17,196 bases of DNA from Rhizophlyctis rosea. Its lineage: Eukaryota > Chytridiomycota > Chytridiomycetes > Rhizophlyctidales > Rhizophlyctidaceae. How positions within the stretch are numbered: position 1 is the stretch's first letter; each line of letters opens with the position of its first letter. Location: contig JADGJC010000497.1 in the NCBI GenBank assembly GCA_027596075.1, positions 5,353 to 22,548 on the forward strand. Reading direction: 5' to 3'. Shown here in pieces: positions 1-10,526 of the stretch. A program made the position numbers and the translations under genes. The notes under the pieces were generated by a model that had not been told where the DNA came from, did no database searches, and was given only the letters and a program-made list of their open reading frames with translations.

Positions 1-3000
1 ATACAGACGTGGTCCAAGCTTCCATCGCCCAAAAATAGAGGCAAACAGATGAGGCGGACAGAGGTGCTACAAAACCTTCGAGTTTTGCTCACGATGGAAC
101 GTTCGAATCTTGAAGTTGTTGGCATTGACCCATCCCCAGGAAGTTCAGGAACCTCACACTTCTTTGCTCAGAGGGAGGGACTAATCTCCTTGGATTGCTG
201 TAATATTCACTCGGCGTTCAAGAATACCCCTGTATTGGTGAATACTGAGAATTGTGGAGATGGGGATCCAGGAGCAGCACCGGGTGATCTGCAACACACG
301 ATTGTGCCCACCTGGGTCGATCCGCTGTAATTTGCAATGTAATTCAGTTTTTGCTGCTGAGATCTGCAGAATCTTAATCCAGCCAATCACATCTTGTCCG
401 TCGTTCAAACGCATCTGGAGTACAATGGTGCATGTTATAAGTATGGTCCTGTGCTTGGCCATGAGTTGTATGCTGGATGATTCCGGAAACTTCTTTTTGC
501 TCTTTTTCCAGTCAGGGCTGCCTTTCCTGCTTTGAAAGAATGACACGGCAAAGGACGTGGTATTGCAGACTACCGAGGGGTATCAAGTCGAAAAAAGTAT
601 CCGACGCAACGGCAGTCATGCACTCGATAAGTCTCACACTTTGATCTGAACATCAGCCAGATGTTGCGGAGGCCACTTTGGAACGATAAAAGGACGTGAC
701 ACCTCTGTTTCAATGGAGTTTGAAGGTGAATCGGTTGAAATGCCGATTGCCCTGCTATTTCCTTTTTCTGGCAGTTTATGTGGGATTGGCGGGATCTTGA
801 GGACCTAGTCTACGGGACTGGGGGGCAAAAAAAAACCCCGAATCGGTTTCATACAACGTGTATGTGTGAGCCTGTCCAGTTTGGGCACAGAGTCCACAGG
901 GGGCCTAGTGAAGTTCTGTGGAAGTAGGTATGAGCATCTCCCCCTTTTGAAGCTTGAGACTTGATGGACTGTAAAAAAAACTAAAAATCGTTTTCCTGAT
1001 AATTTCAAAATGAGGGTGGAAGTGGAACCCCAATCGCTCATGGGGCGTTAGTACCTAGCTGAGCCAATCAGCATTTGACGCCTTTCAATGATCGTGACAG
1101 TTGTTGTTTTTTGTTGTTGTTCTGCAAGAAGCGTGGAAAAATAAAGCTACACAAGCTCTTTGGCTGGGGCCGTCACCAAGGGAATCAACGATGTAGACTA
1201 GCAAAGCAGGATTGAAGAGGTAACGGCAATCATTTAGGGTTTTTCCAATAAGCACAAGGTTCGAGGCTTCGGACGACCTTTAAATGGGTGGGAGGGGGGG
1301 TCATAATCTGATTCGACGTCATTATTTTTTTTCTCAGTCTCCCTTTATCTTGCTTGGACTTGAGCGTTGAGGAGGATGATGGACACTGACGGTCAAAGTA
1401 AAAAGGAAACCGGACCATACGAAGATTGAAGTAAATTGACGGGTCAGCGAGCATATGTGCACAAATGCCGTCACTGGTCTCCATTACCCTACTGCCTTTT
1501 AAGTGCATAAACAAGACGGGGCGGGATATACATGCCCCGTGCACGGTGAATTGGTGTTCCCCATTGATAAAGCGCACTTCAAATACGGTACTGATGACTC
1601 TCATGCTCGATCGCTATCGCCCAGTGTCGGACTTTACTTAGTAGCTGCATGAAGGACATGTTGCACATGCTTCCATTTTGCTTCTTTTGACGCCACTTGC
1701 ATCTTCACCTTTACATCTGATGTTGCACGCTTTTTGGGAGGGAGCACATAATTCGTACGGCAGTAAGGAAAAGTGTGGCCCCTTCCTTTGCCGGCGCCAG
1801 CCGGTACGAACGTTTCTGTCGATGCAGCACTTGAGCGCTTGCAGCCTTGAATCTGGGCCCGGAGGCGGAGAGCGATTATGTGGCTTGAATGGTGCATGAA
1901 GCATCAATGAAGACGGTATCCGCAATGGCTTCAGGATGGTACCCATAGAGCTGACGGCCTACGCACGTTCAGTTATCTTGACGACGTTCTATATGAAATT
2001 CCTTCTCGATCCCTTTTTTCCTGCCATTTACCTTGATGGGATGTATAGCGCACAAGGGACGGGTACCTGGAGTTTCGAATTCACGGCTATCACGAAACTG
2101 TCGGACTATGCATGTCACCGGTCAGCAGCTGATGACCTGCTGTACGTCGACATGGAACTTTTCTTTTCGCTGTCCGAGTTTTCACCGCGGGGGGGGGGTT
2201 CATGACCATCGAGCAGCACAGGTGTGATTGACTCTGAAGCGGATTCACAACTGGCAAGCATCAAGTCTTGGCAGACGGACATTGAGGTTTGCTAGATGCT
2301 GGTGACATCAAAGTCTTCAACGCAGCCCAAATGTTCCGATACTTTGCACGACCGTATACACTATAGCCAATTCGTTTATTTTCGCGACATGTACACCGTC
2401 AAACGTCCCTCTCCCATATGCTTGTCTACTCTTCCCATACCCATGACATATTTCGGCGACTTGCGTTTGGCTTTGAGTTTGAAGTGAGCAAAAAGGCGTA
2501 ACCAATTATATCAGCAGCTACACATCATGTCGGTTTGATTGCAACGAACCAACAAGCCGCGGCATTGAACACTTTGAATCAATATCATCAAAGACGAAAA
2601 GTGCTTTTGGAACGTCATACCCCATTCGCAAGGCGCGGAGCTGATAGGCTGATCCGCCGTATCTAAGAAACCTGAACGAACCTGAACCAACCACAGCGCT
2701 GTAGCTGCCTCAAGGTGCGACAAACAGCCAAATGTAAAACAAGAGATGAAAGCCCCAGTGCTCGATCCACGTTACGGAACTTTACGGTCAGCGTAGGTTA
2801 GTTCATGTTTTTTCCCCTTGACAGAATGCTCCAACTGTAGGGAAAATGATAGCTAATGATCGCATTTCACTCACATCGTTGTCATCCAGGTACCCAAACG
2901 TCATCAAATGAATATTTGTCAATTTGACCTCACCGTGTCCGCACAAGACCCAACTTGCAAATCTTCCCCAACTCCTTCCAGTGTTATTTTTTGGACATCA

Positions 3001-4853
3001 CGTTGAAGCAACTCCGAACAAATGAGTGCTTCAACAACCACATTGATCTAGCATTAGCCAGACCAAGGTTTGCCTTGCAGGCTGATTGATGCGATATAAA
3101 CGACTCCATCCTTGAACATCTCCAACCTACTGTCAAGAAACAGAAATCCAACCGGGCAAACACTTGAGGATTTTCACACTGTTACGACCTTCCTCACAGA
3201 TGCAAGATCAATTTGCGAAGGGGCGATTCTTCTTCCAATTTTGCAAGATGGTGACTGCACACCATCCAGCTGGCAGCAGCACACTCTGGTAGAGGAGCCT
3301 TTTACACATGCACCGCATTTCCATTCGCAAAACTTTCGCCCACGTCGGCTTAAATTGGGCATATATGACAGCTACCTCAAGTCCGCTATGTGATTTTCCT
3401 GGTTTTCAAAACGGCGGTCGTGCTGCTTTCATTATCAGGTCCCTTCCTCCTTTTTGGCCGTTTCGGTCTTTAGCATACCAAACATACCTTGCTGGCGAGC
3501 ATAGGCATTCAAGGCCACAAGCGCGATGATGGGTCTTTCCGAGTACTCAGTAGTACTCGTTGTGGATAATGTGATATCATCGGTATAGGCACTTTTCTTT
3601 TTTCAGCCAACTTTACGTCACATGTCGTGAAACGTATTCCGTGCCTGTTTCAATCGTTTCACCATTGTTAGGGAGGCATGTCGAACTATCGAGTAGAAAA
3701 AGACAAATGCCCAAAAACGCAGTATGTACTGTTCGAATTTGGAAACCGGAACTGACTATGCCTATGGTTATCTGAACTGGAATTCCTTTATGACTATCGG
3801 TACTTTCCTAACCATTATCTCTATCCTTCCCCTTGGCCTAGTAAGTAAAAGCTTTGACCGTTCTTTCAAAAGAGCTGGTAAAGGACCGTGAAACAATAGG
3901 ATGTCCAAGAAGCTTGATGGCGGTGAACTGAAAATGAAATCCATTTGATGAACGCTATGCTATGTATTGCAACACCATGGCCATTTCGCACCCAGAGCAC
4001 CCATAGGGGGGTCGGCATACTTTTGAACCAAATGGGGGATGCCCCTACCACAGAATCCACAGATTTTGCAAACCATTTCCGAAATATGTCATCCAATCGT
4101 CATGTCTGTATTCCGTCACTGTGTAGCACCCATCTATTGGACTCTGCGTCGTTGATTGCCCAAAGCACTTGTATAATGTAATGCCATGGGTCGGAAGGTT
4201 CATGCGGATGGATGCCTGATGACAACAATGACTAAAACGGTCGTTACGCCCGAATCGGCGAGGCACATTTGCCGTCCAGTGGTTCGACTGATCGGAAGCG
4301 GGTCTTCTATTACCCAAGGGGCGGACGGCGCTAATGTTGTCTAAATGAGGATGGAACACACATAGTTGAGGCAGTAGCCATCGTCAGTAATAAAGCGCCC
4401 GCTCTGTGTGTTTGACTCATCGCAGATGAATGGGTTTTTCGAAGCCGATCCCTGTTTTTTATCATTTTTAAAGTCGTACGGTTCAGTCTTCCGTTCAGTG
4501 AACGCCAGAATGATGTAATGATGTGGACTGCGCCTGGCTTAAAAATGAAAACCCTGAGCACACTCGTTTGCGATCAGCCCGATATCTTCTGGGGTAGTCA
4601 GCGGAATCAGTTCGCCATTCCGAGACCTCGTCGCCTTCACAGTTCGGCCCCTTTTTCTTTTCACTCACTTGCATCGCAGCAACGGTGTGCTCCCCAACCT
4701 GCCGTCCGGCGATCTTCAGCTGCCGTGTGTGTCTCATTTTGTGAATCACTTCTGATCGTTCACGTGGTTCGCTTGCACATTGAACACTTGTGGGATGAAT
4801 GAAACCAACAACAGCAGGTATTGGCAGTGAGCATGATCACGGTTGGATAATCG
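1..4853. other. Long stretch with no supported gene
   Basis: No coding region, tRNA, rRNA or recognisable transposon protein was found here on either strand. The open frames are short and unrelated; the longest are 121 codons on the minus strand at 181-546 and 124 codons on the minus strand at 1230-1604. Neither has a motif I recognise, and frames of that length are expected by chance in this much sequence. Only small structures stand out: a 7-bp GC-rich inverted repeat (ACGGGGC at 1516-1522 against GCCCCGT at 1534-1540), a run of G near 2190, and the palindrome at 3540-3559. Short exons of a multi-intron gene could be missed by eye, so absence of genes is a statement of what I could see. Confidence 0.6.
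3540..3559. repeat. 20-bp palindrome with two ScaI-like cores
   Basis: The arms CGAGTACT (3540-3547) and AGTACTCG (3552-3559) are exact reverse complements separated by CAGT. Each arm also contains the self-complementary hexamer AGTACT, so the site can be read as a direct repeat as well. It could be a dimeric protein-binding site or chance; no neighbouring gene supports a function. Confidence 0.4.
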
Positions 4854-4973
4854 ATGAGTGAGCGGCATGCCCTGACACATCCAAGGCGGTCATCGCAGGT
4901 AACATGCTCCCGTTACCTGCCGGTGGATCGAGAATGGGTGGGATCTTTGTGTGCAAGCATTTCTTTGACGTCC

Positions 4974-5133
4974 ATGATGAATATAATAAACGCTGGCAAC
5001 GCTATTGACCAGCTGCAGTTGGAGAGAATGAAGGAGAAGCGGCTCCAAGATGTTGTTGGTGACATGATTGGTGCGTTGCTTCAACAAGCGCCGAATTCAC
5101 CTGCAAGGGGGCGCATTTTGAACAAGTATTTGA
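4974..5133 (+). CDS. Weak candidate exon, unknown protein
   Basis: This lies inside the longest open frame of the left 11 kb (4854-5351, 165 codons). From ATG 4974 the 53 codons encode a helical-looking, charged segment (NAIDQLQLERMKEKRLQDVV followed by GDMIGALLQQAPNSPARGRI), unlike the random-looking translation on either side. It ends at a good fungal donor, GTACGT at 5134. Three downstream AGs (for example 5187 and 5243) keep the same frame, but what follows is not clearly coding, and I found no convincing upstream exon. I do not recognise the protein. A 165-codon frame in about 11 kb read in six frames is only mildly unusual, so chance remains likely. Confidence 0.2.
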
Positions 5134-5351
5134 GTACGTTTCTCCCTTACGTCAGCTTGTGCGTGCAGCATGACGGATGTGTATCAGTCTCGTTGACTTC
5201 TCCACATCCTTCCCGTTGTTACTTCACTTCCGACATGAATTTAGAGTCATTCAATAACTTTCGATGGATCACGTCACTTGGCTGCGTTGAATGTAGAGGC
5301 ATGATTGGGACATCGCCACAAGCCTTGGACAGTTATGACTTGAGAAGTTAG

Positions 5352-6506
5352 CAAAGCTTGCATTTCCATTTTGTTCCGGCCCTCTTCTTTTCACGATTGG
5401 CATTGTTGCCGACCCCTGCACATCACCTGTTTGTTGCTCCAAACTGTCGCTATCGACCATCCATTATCGGTTATTAGCAAAGATGGAGCGACGGTTTGAC
5501 CAATACCCCACTAAGGGAAAATGGTGGTACCTCTCGCACGGCGGCTGGTTAATGTCCATGCAACATGATGCGACTTCTCAAACGACGCCGCTTCATTTCC
5601 CGATGAGTGTTCTCCCTTTAAATCCAGCGAATCAACCGATCGACTTTGGAGCACCGGCATGGTCTTCCCGAACGATCAGACTGCTGACATTGGCAGTGTG
5701 TTCCAATCACTTCACGGGCGATGGTAGCTGAGGGCATACAAGGAAATCGACCATGATCAGTGGCGGTGACAGCTTCGGGCACACGTTTGCACCTTTGGCA
5801 ATCAAAGGGAGATGGCGGGGATGGGCCTCTGAACGGTGTCATTAAAAACATCGTTCGATGCCACCATGAATGTCGACCATCGATTAGATTTTGATGCATA
5901 CTCAATGACTAGTGCTTTGCAAAGCTCATACTCGCAGCGACTCGGATGAGTGGTGGAATGGGGCAACCCCATCTCAATTGCTGTAGCGATGAACCACAAA
6001 CCTGGGCACGCAAGAACCCATTCTTCGTGTCTGCCCATTTTCTTTCTGCATCTCGAGTCATCAAAAGTCAAGCAATCAACGCGCTATCTTAGTAAGATAA
6101 TGTCTCTTGTTACAGGGTCAAGTGCTTATATTGTCCATTCTGAGTGAATGACTGCATGCATTTTTGGACACGTCACACCAGCTAAACATTATCATGACTT
6201 GACCATTTCCTTCAACCGTTGATATTTTTGCACCATTCACGTCGTGCTCCATCAAAGTTACCGGCAATCTGGGTAGTTTCGGTGAATGAGCGTCTCCTTT
6301 TTGCATCTGGCCCGCGATCAAAACGTGCTGCGCCACACCCCAGTACATTCTTTTTGATATGGGAGCTCCTACCAACATTCTGTGCTAGGCTCGCAACTGT
6401 AGGATGTCTTCTTTGATTGGATTGAGGTTTAGTGTCGGACTGTCTGGCAAACCCTGCAGCTCCGGGACTCGATGATATGCAGGGGCTGTGAAACCTCAGT
6501 CAATTT
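5352..6506. other. No supported gene
   Basis: Nothing coding was recognised. Frames at 5483-5731 (+) and 5618-5905 (-) overlap in opposite directions and carry no motif. The only ordered feature is the GATA palindrome at 6085-6099. Confidence 0.5.
6085..6099. promoter_or_regulatory. Perfect 15-bp palindrome with two inverted GATA sites
   Basis: TATCTTA (6085-6091), a central G, then TAAGATA (6093-6099) form an exact palindrome. With flanking bases each half carries a WGATAR element (AAGATAG on the minus strand, AAGATAA on the plus strand). Fungal GATA factors that control nitrogen, iron or light responses bind such elements, often paired. No gene beside it is known, so binding is inference. 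Confidence 0.3.
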
Positions 6507-6532
6507 GGGGTGCACGCTGAATAGCGCACCCC
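6507..6532. repeat. GC-rich hairpin
   Basis: GGGGTGC (6507-6513) pairs exactly with GCACCCC (6526-6532). Inside it CGCT (6515-6518) can pair with AGCG (6523-6526), either extending or competing with the stem. No T-run follows, so it is not a typical terminator. It lies about 70 bases before the larger foldback element at 6602. Confidence 0.4.
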
Positions 6533-6595
6533 ATAGAGAATTAGTGAAGGGAGAGCTGCCAGGAGTATGAATTGTGACAGTCGAGACGTCTTTTT

Positions 6596-6690
6596 TTGTC
6601 GTTTTTCTGGAATGACTGCTGGCCTGCCGGTTTGGATTCTTCTCAGATCGGTGTAGGCAGGCCAGCAGCCATTCCAGAAAAAAATTGTCG
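6596..6690. mobile_element. MITE-like foldback element with target-site duplication
   Basis: Two 27-base arms, 6602-6628 and 6656-6682, are inverted complements at 26 of 27 positions; the one exception is A6615 against C6669. Read as minus-strand RNA that position is a G-U wobble, so the stem would be unbroken. The loop is 27 bases (6629-6655). The ends are T5-CTGG and CCAG-A7, and the element (6602-6684) is flanked on both sides by the hexamer TTGTCG (6596-6601 and 6685-6690). Inverted ends plus a short direct repeat at the insertion point are the hallmark of a non-autonomous DNA transposon; no transposase is present. A hairpin RNA locus is the main alternative. Confidence 0.6.
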
Positions 6691-7662
6691 GCGATTTGTC
6701 TAGGTCTTATGTTGACAAGCGCCATGCAGCACGTGACCTCAGCAGAAACTCAGTTGTTGTTCAATGTTCAATCTATTCCGCTGCTTTCAATCAATGTCAA
6801 TATCACTCAGCTTTGCGGACGTGAAGTGAAGGTCAATGCAAGGTCCACGGATGCAAAAAGTAATGGATCCATGTGCCGACACGGGAAGTCCCCTTCTGGC
6901 AAGTCGCACGAAGGGAGGGGAGCCAAACCCGCTGACCTGAAGAGGACTACGATGACTATCAGCAAGTGAACAGGGCAACAAGCGCATTCAACCAAAGTTA
7001 ATAAGTCTGGCGATAGCGAGCAATGGGGCTTGGAAGTTTGCTGTCTGTTCGCGAGAAAAAATTTAGCTATTATTCTTGGTGGAACTCTAGACCGGGTTCA
7101 CGCGTCTTCATCCATGGATTAGCCATCCGGGAGACCTTTGGAGAAGAAGATGCGAAAAGCAACCAGCAGCTGTGCCAGTATTCATCGATGGTGCTGCATG
7201 GTGATGGCCGTGCCCGTGCTTTGAGTGGAACAGGTTTCAAGAACGTTGACATCCTGTGAACACACCTCATAGCCCGTAGATCCAGCGGGCCAGCGATTGT
7301 GCGAAACGTGCATGCATTGCTTGAATCCCATCTGTACGCGGCTCCCGATTAGGCGTGCTCCTCTTCTCGTGGAGAGATGCTGGGAGCGTCTCGCATTTGC
7401 CACGGCGACTTTCATTTCGCCATCTTTCGGGCAATGAGCGGGCATGGTTTGCAAACACGTAGAATTGGCAGCGAAGGACCGTGCATTACAAAATCTTAGA
7501 CATATGAAAAGTTTGGAAAAGCATTCTCCCATAGGGAAGCAGGCTCTATGCTACCGCAATCAGTATCTACGGCGAAGTACATGCTAGGGAGGTCATCGTA
7601 TGCAATCAATGATTCGGCATGCACACTGTGCAACGTGCATCGTTGAATTCCTTTTGTCCTTC
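6691..7662. other. No supported gene
   Basis: Overlapping short frames on both strands (for example 7023-7259 + and 7182-7532 -) show no motif. Small nested palindromes occur at 7619-7640 (ATGCAC against GTGCAT around GCACACTGTGC). Nothing else was seen. Confidence 0.5.
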
Positions 7663-7670
7663 TATATAAG
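7663..7670 (+). promoter_or_regulatory. TATA-box-like sequence
   Basis: TATATAAG matches the core TATA consensus. The first downstream ATG (7682) is only 12 bases away and opens a 29-codon frame, too close for normal initiation. It lies about 100 bases before the reverse-transcriptase-like relic and may simply be chance. Confidence 0.2.
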
Positions 7671-7767
7671 GTGATACACCGATGCAATGTTGTATACAGG
7701 ACAAAGTGGTGGAAAAGAAATATGAGGAATGGAAACGAGACTTAGGATCGGCCCCATCTAGATTGAT

Positions 7768-7986
7768 GTGACGGGCCCATATGACTCCTTCGAATCATTA
7801 CGAGGATCGATTCTAGGACCGTTCTTTCTCATCCTGGCCTCTTCATTTTTGGGGACACAGAAGACTGCAAGACTGTATGATGACGGAGACAGTGCTGAGT
7901 CGCTTTTGCATGGTCAGATATGTCCTGCAACTTGCCGGTCATGCACTCAAGCGGGAGAACCGAATCGCGATGTCGGATTTTATTAA
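7768..7986 (+). pseudogene. Possible reverse-transcriptase relic (non-LTR type)
   Basis: The frame contains RGSILGPFFLILASS followed about 20 residues later by ARLYDDGDSAE. In non-LTR reverse transcriptases a QGSxLGPLLFxLYIN block precedes the catalytic block containing F/YADD by roughly 25-30 residues. Here the order, the spacing and the flanking hydrophobic residues resemble that pattern. The catalytic stretch is degenerate (LYDDGD rather than YADD), the leading Gln is replaced by Arg, and no other reverse-transcriptase block is recognisable upstream or downstream in any frame. If real it is a short decayed fragment; chance similarity of a 73-codon frame is a serious alternative. Confidence 0.3.
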
Positions 7987-8931
7987 GTCTGACTGAATGA
8001 ACTCTAGCTGGGTCTCGGGTGCAATTCGACCACGCAGAGTGCATCTCCGTCTTGACAGCATTTCGTTTTGCCGCAAGTAGAGTGAAACGCTTCCCTACCA
8101 AAGCACTGCTCGGAAAAGCCCCAGGGCATTCATGACTAGCCTCTCTATCAGTGTTTCCTACCCTTGCATTATTACTGGCTCGGTCGAAAATGAAGGAACA
8201 ATGAATTGATACATCCAACTCATCGGAATCGTGAACAATGGACAGTAATGGATAGCTATCCGCTATTTGGATCCAACTTGCTGAAGATAGTATTGAGACG
8301 CTTTGGTTCGTGCAATCAATTCGGAATTACTCTTACCCTACACCGTTCCGATGTCCGTAGGCTCTCCTTTCTTGTCGAATGACAGTGATGCATTTAGTGC
8401 CCCGACCGCAAGCTTTTTTTCTTAGTTGTGCATTTTGGTGTGATTTGTTTCGCATTGCAATGGTTGTAATCAGGAGTGGGTTGGAAGGTCATTCAGATTG
8501 TCTATAAGTGCGACATACTCGGCAGAGCCAAGCTTGTTTGCCTACTGTAGTTTCCAAATGAGATTGACGGTCCAGGGCAACGCGAGGAAGAGGATTTATT
8601 TACATCCGTATATGGAGAATTGGATGAGTCTTAGCGTTTCTTGATGGGGTTGAGTGAGGTAAAACGTGTACGCTGACAAGTGCAAGAGCGCTGATGTGAT
8701 CTTCATAAACGGCGGTAGTACCCTGTCGCCTGGCGTTTGAAGTGCGAGCGCTGCATTATTGTTCAAGAAAATCGGCCTGCAAGAAATGCCCAACGAGTTA
8801 TTTGTCGATGTTGGTGAATTCATTGGCTACGTAGTACGTACAGACTGGTCGGTCCGCAGCCGGTAGATTTAGAAACATTTCGTACTCCAAGCTACCACTA
8901 GCTCTGCTTTCTCAACTGTTTTCTTTTTGCA
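7987..8931. other. No supported gene
   Basis: No coding or RNA gene was recognised. A 75-codon minus-strand frame (8596-8823) has no known motif. Two copies of the palindromic hexamer TACGTA lie one base apart near 8828-8840. Confidence 0.5.
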
Positions 8932-9013
8932 TTGATTATCACAAACAGACGGTGGTGTGTCACTGCGAAGTTAGGGATAGCCGTCAGCCTCCAAATTCAA
9001 CAGAGGCAGCATC

Positions 9014-9406
9014 TTAGAGTACAGAGGTTCGTGCCCGCAACGAGAAGAATGATGAGCAGTGCAAAAAAGGTTGACCTTGATGGCAATTGGATACGAGTCG
9101 ACCCGGGAGAGTGGCCGCAGCTCGAGTGCAAGGTGATACGATGCCTTCAGGCTCAGAAAAGAAGTCCGCTTCAGGCTCAGAGAAGAAAGCCCGGCCGAGA
9201 TTGATCTTGATCAAACCTTTCCACAAACCGGATGCATACACTACAAGCGATCGTGCAAGCGTGCCATGATCGGCTGCCAATGAAAGATGTCCATTGCCAT
9301 CATCTGAGCAGCGGAGAATTGCGTGTTTCGTTTTTGTACCCAACTCGGTGATTACTACGGGACCACAATCCCCAACACCGGGCACTTTCATAATGAATTT
9401 GGGCAT
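9014..9406 (-). CDS. Doubtful 130-codon frame, unknown protein
   Basis: An ATG at 9406 (minus strand) opens 130 codons to TAA. The start, MPKFIMKVPGVGDCGPVVIT, looks protein-like, and the middle carries a tandem repeat FFSEPEAD/FFSEPEGI that comes from the 24-bp DNA duplication described separately. On the plus strand the same DNA gives SGSEKKSA/SGSEKKAR in one frame, and another segment (DLDGNWIRVDPGEWPQLECK) ending at a possible GTGATA donor. Three overlapping readings cannot all be genes. No family was recognised and no introns or promoter support any of them. Confidence 0.15.
   Translation of the reverse strand: MPKFIMKVPGVGDCGPVVITELGTKTKHAILRCSDDGNGHLSLAADHGTLARSLVVYASGLWKGLIKINLGRAFFSEPEADFFSEPEGIVSPCTRAAATLPGRLVSNCHQGQPFLHCSSFFSLRARTSVL
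9147..9194. repeat. Two-copy 24-bp tandem duplication
   Basis: Units 9147-9170 and 9171-9194 are identical at 18 of 24 positions, and at 16 of the first 17. The 24-base length preserves reading frame in every frame on both strands. This is an old local duplication, possibly in coding sequence, since its early differences fall at wobble positions in one frame on each strand. Confidence 0.55.
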
Positions 9407-10450
9407 CCCATTTCTTTTGCAAGCGGGTTCAATCGACCGTCCTTTGCGAGTTGGACATCCCCAGTGAGGATGCTCGCAGCTTTTCCACAGTATGGCTTAT
9501 TACGTTTCACGTGTGGCGGGGATATGACGTGTCTGGTGTTTCTGACATGTAGTCAACGGGTGGAAGGAAAAGCTCAATTGATGCCACATGCTAAAACGTG
9601 TTGAATGTCGAGCACCTGAGTACCTTAACCAACCACTGGTATGTACGCTGATCTCCAGGGCATTTCACATCGGCGTGTAGAGTAGGAGAAGAGAACCATG
9701 AAGTTCACACTAGTGACAGCTGCCGGGCGCACACAGCGCATACGCTGTACATACAAAAAGTATTCGTCCTCCCTTTTGTACTTGCCGGGAATCAGCAGGG
9801 TATGGGCGTGATGCACAAGATAGCTATATGATGAGCAGGAGAAATGCAGGTTGCTGCTGGCATCCCATTTAAGTGTGGATACCGACACGAGCACTGTTTG
9901 ATGCCGCATCTTTCTGGCGTGGTTTCATTTCGCACATTATTCTTGTGACGGCGAATGATCGCTTGGGCGAAGGAAACGCGTGTCACTGCCACTTGATCAG
10001 ATCTAATCAGTTCAACTTTTTCCATGCTTCGTATCTGAGATGCAGATGTGTATGTGGATCAACGAACATACCTCAAATTCGATGAGTCAGTCTCAAAACA
10101 ACAAGACGGATGATGACGGAACGAATCGTGAACCCGGTTTGATATCTAAACCTCCTTTGGAGTTAGGTTGATTGAAGTCCAGCACAAAATGTTTGACATG
10201 ATTTTTCCTAAATTCGGACCGATGCTTTTGTCGAAACCTTCAAAAACTCGCCTCGCAAGAATTTGACAGCTCTCTTCAAATCTGCCAACTCTGCCAGACC
10301 AGATGAACATTGAGTTTCAATAGGACCCTGAACTCCGCCTCCTTTGAGCCATGTGACCTCAAACCCATGTGATCCTGAGTCACGATGAATCTATGTGCTG
10401 GTGAATGATGACTGGCTGATTCATGAATTGAAGGATTTTGGCTGGTGGAT
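9407..10450. other. No supported gene
   Basis: Short overlapping frames only; none shows a motif. The longest nearby plus frame (10395-10727, 110 codons) spans the CCAAT/X-box cluster and looks like chance. A small imperfect hairpin (AACCTCC... with GGAG and AGGTT) lies near 10148-10170. Confidence 0.5.
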
Positions 10451-10526
10451 CCAATCGGATGGTTGCTTAGCAACATTGGGACAGTCTCAGGATGGCACTC
10501 AGCCACAGTGCACTCCAATCGGTTGC
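10451..10526. promoter_or_regulatory. CCAAT / X-box-like cluster
   Basis: GTTGCTTAGCAAC at 10462-10474 is a perfect 13-bp palindrome close to the RFX-family X-box (GTTGCC..GGCAAC type). It is bracketed by CCAAT at 10451-10455 and ATTGG, the inverted CCAAT, at 10475-10479. A partial copy, CCAATCGG followed by TTGC, occurs at 10515-10526, echoing CCAATCGG at 10451-10458. CCAAT is the HAP/NF-Y site. The cluster sits about 0.6 kb before the NOT4-like start codon, but it could equally serve an unseen transcript. Confidence 0.4.

Noticed and set aside
660..710. Resemblance to U6 snRNA (TTGGAACGATA)
   Set aside because: Only about 11 bases match; the 5' stem, the ACAGAGA box and the terminal T-run are absent.
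1245..1290. GGTTCGAGGC as a tRNA B box
   Set aside because: The flanking bases cannot form a T-arm, and no A box or acceptor stem was found. The same applies to the TTCGAA sites near 7790 and 11061.
2811..3003. Minus-strand frame that looks protein-like with GTGAGT inside
   Set aside because: About 64 codons with no start codon, no recognisable motif and no partner exon.
6091..6116. GTAAGA to ACAG as an intron
   Set aside because: At 26 bases it is too short for a spliceosomal intron here, and neither side is coding.
9097..9126. SalI, SmaI and XhoI sites close together, like a vector polylinker
   Set aside because: The sites are spaced by ordinary sequence, match no polylinker order I know, and lie within continuous open frames, so vector contamination is unlikely.
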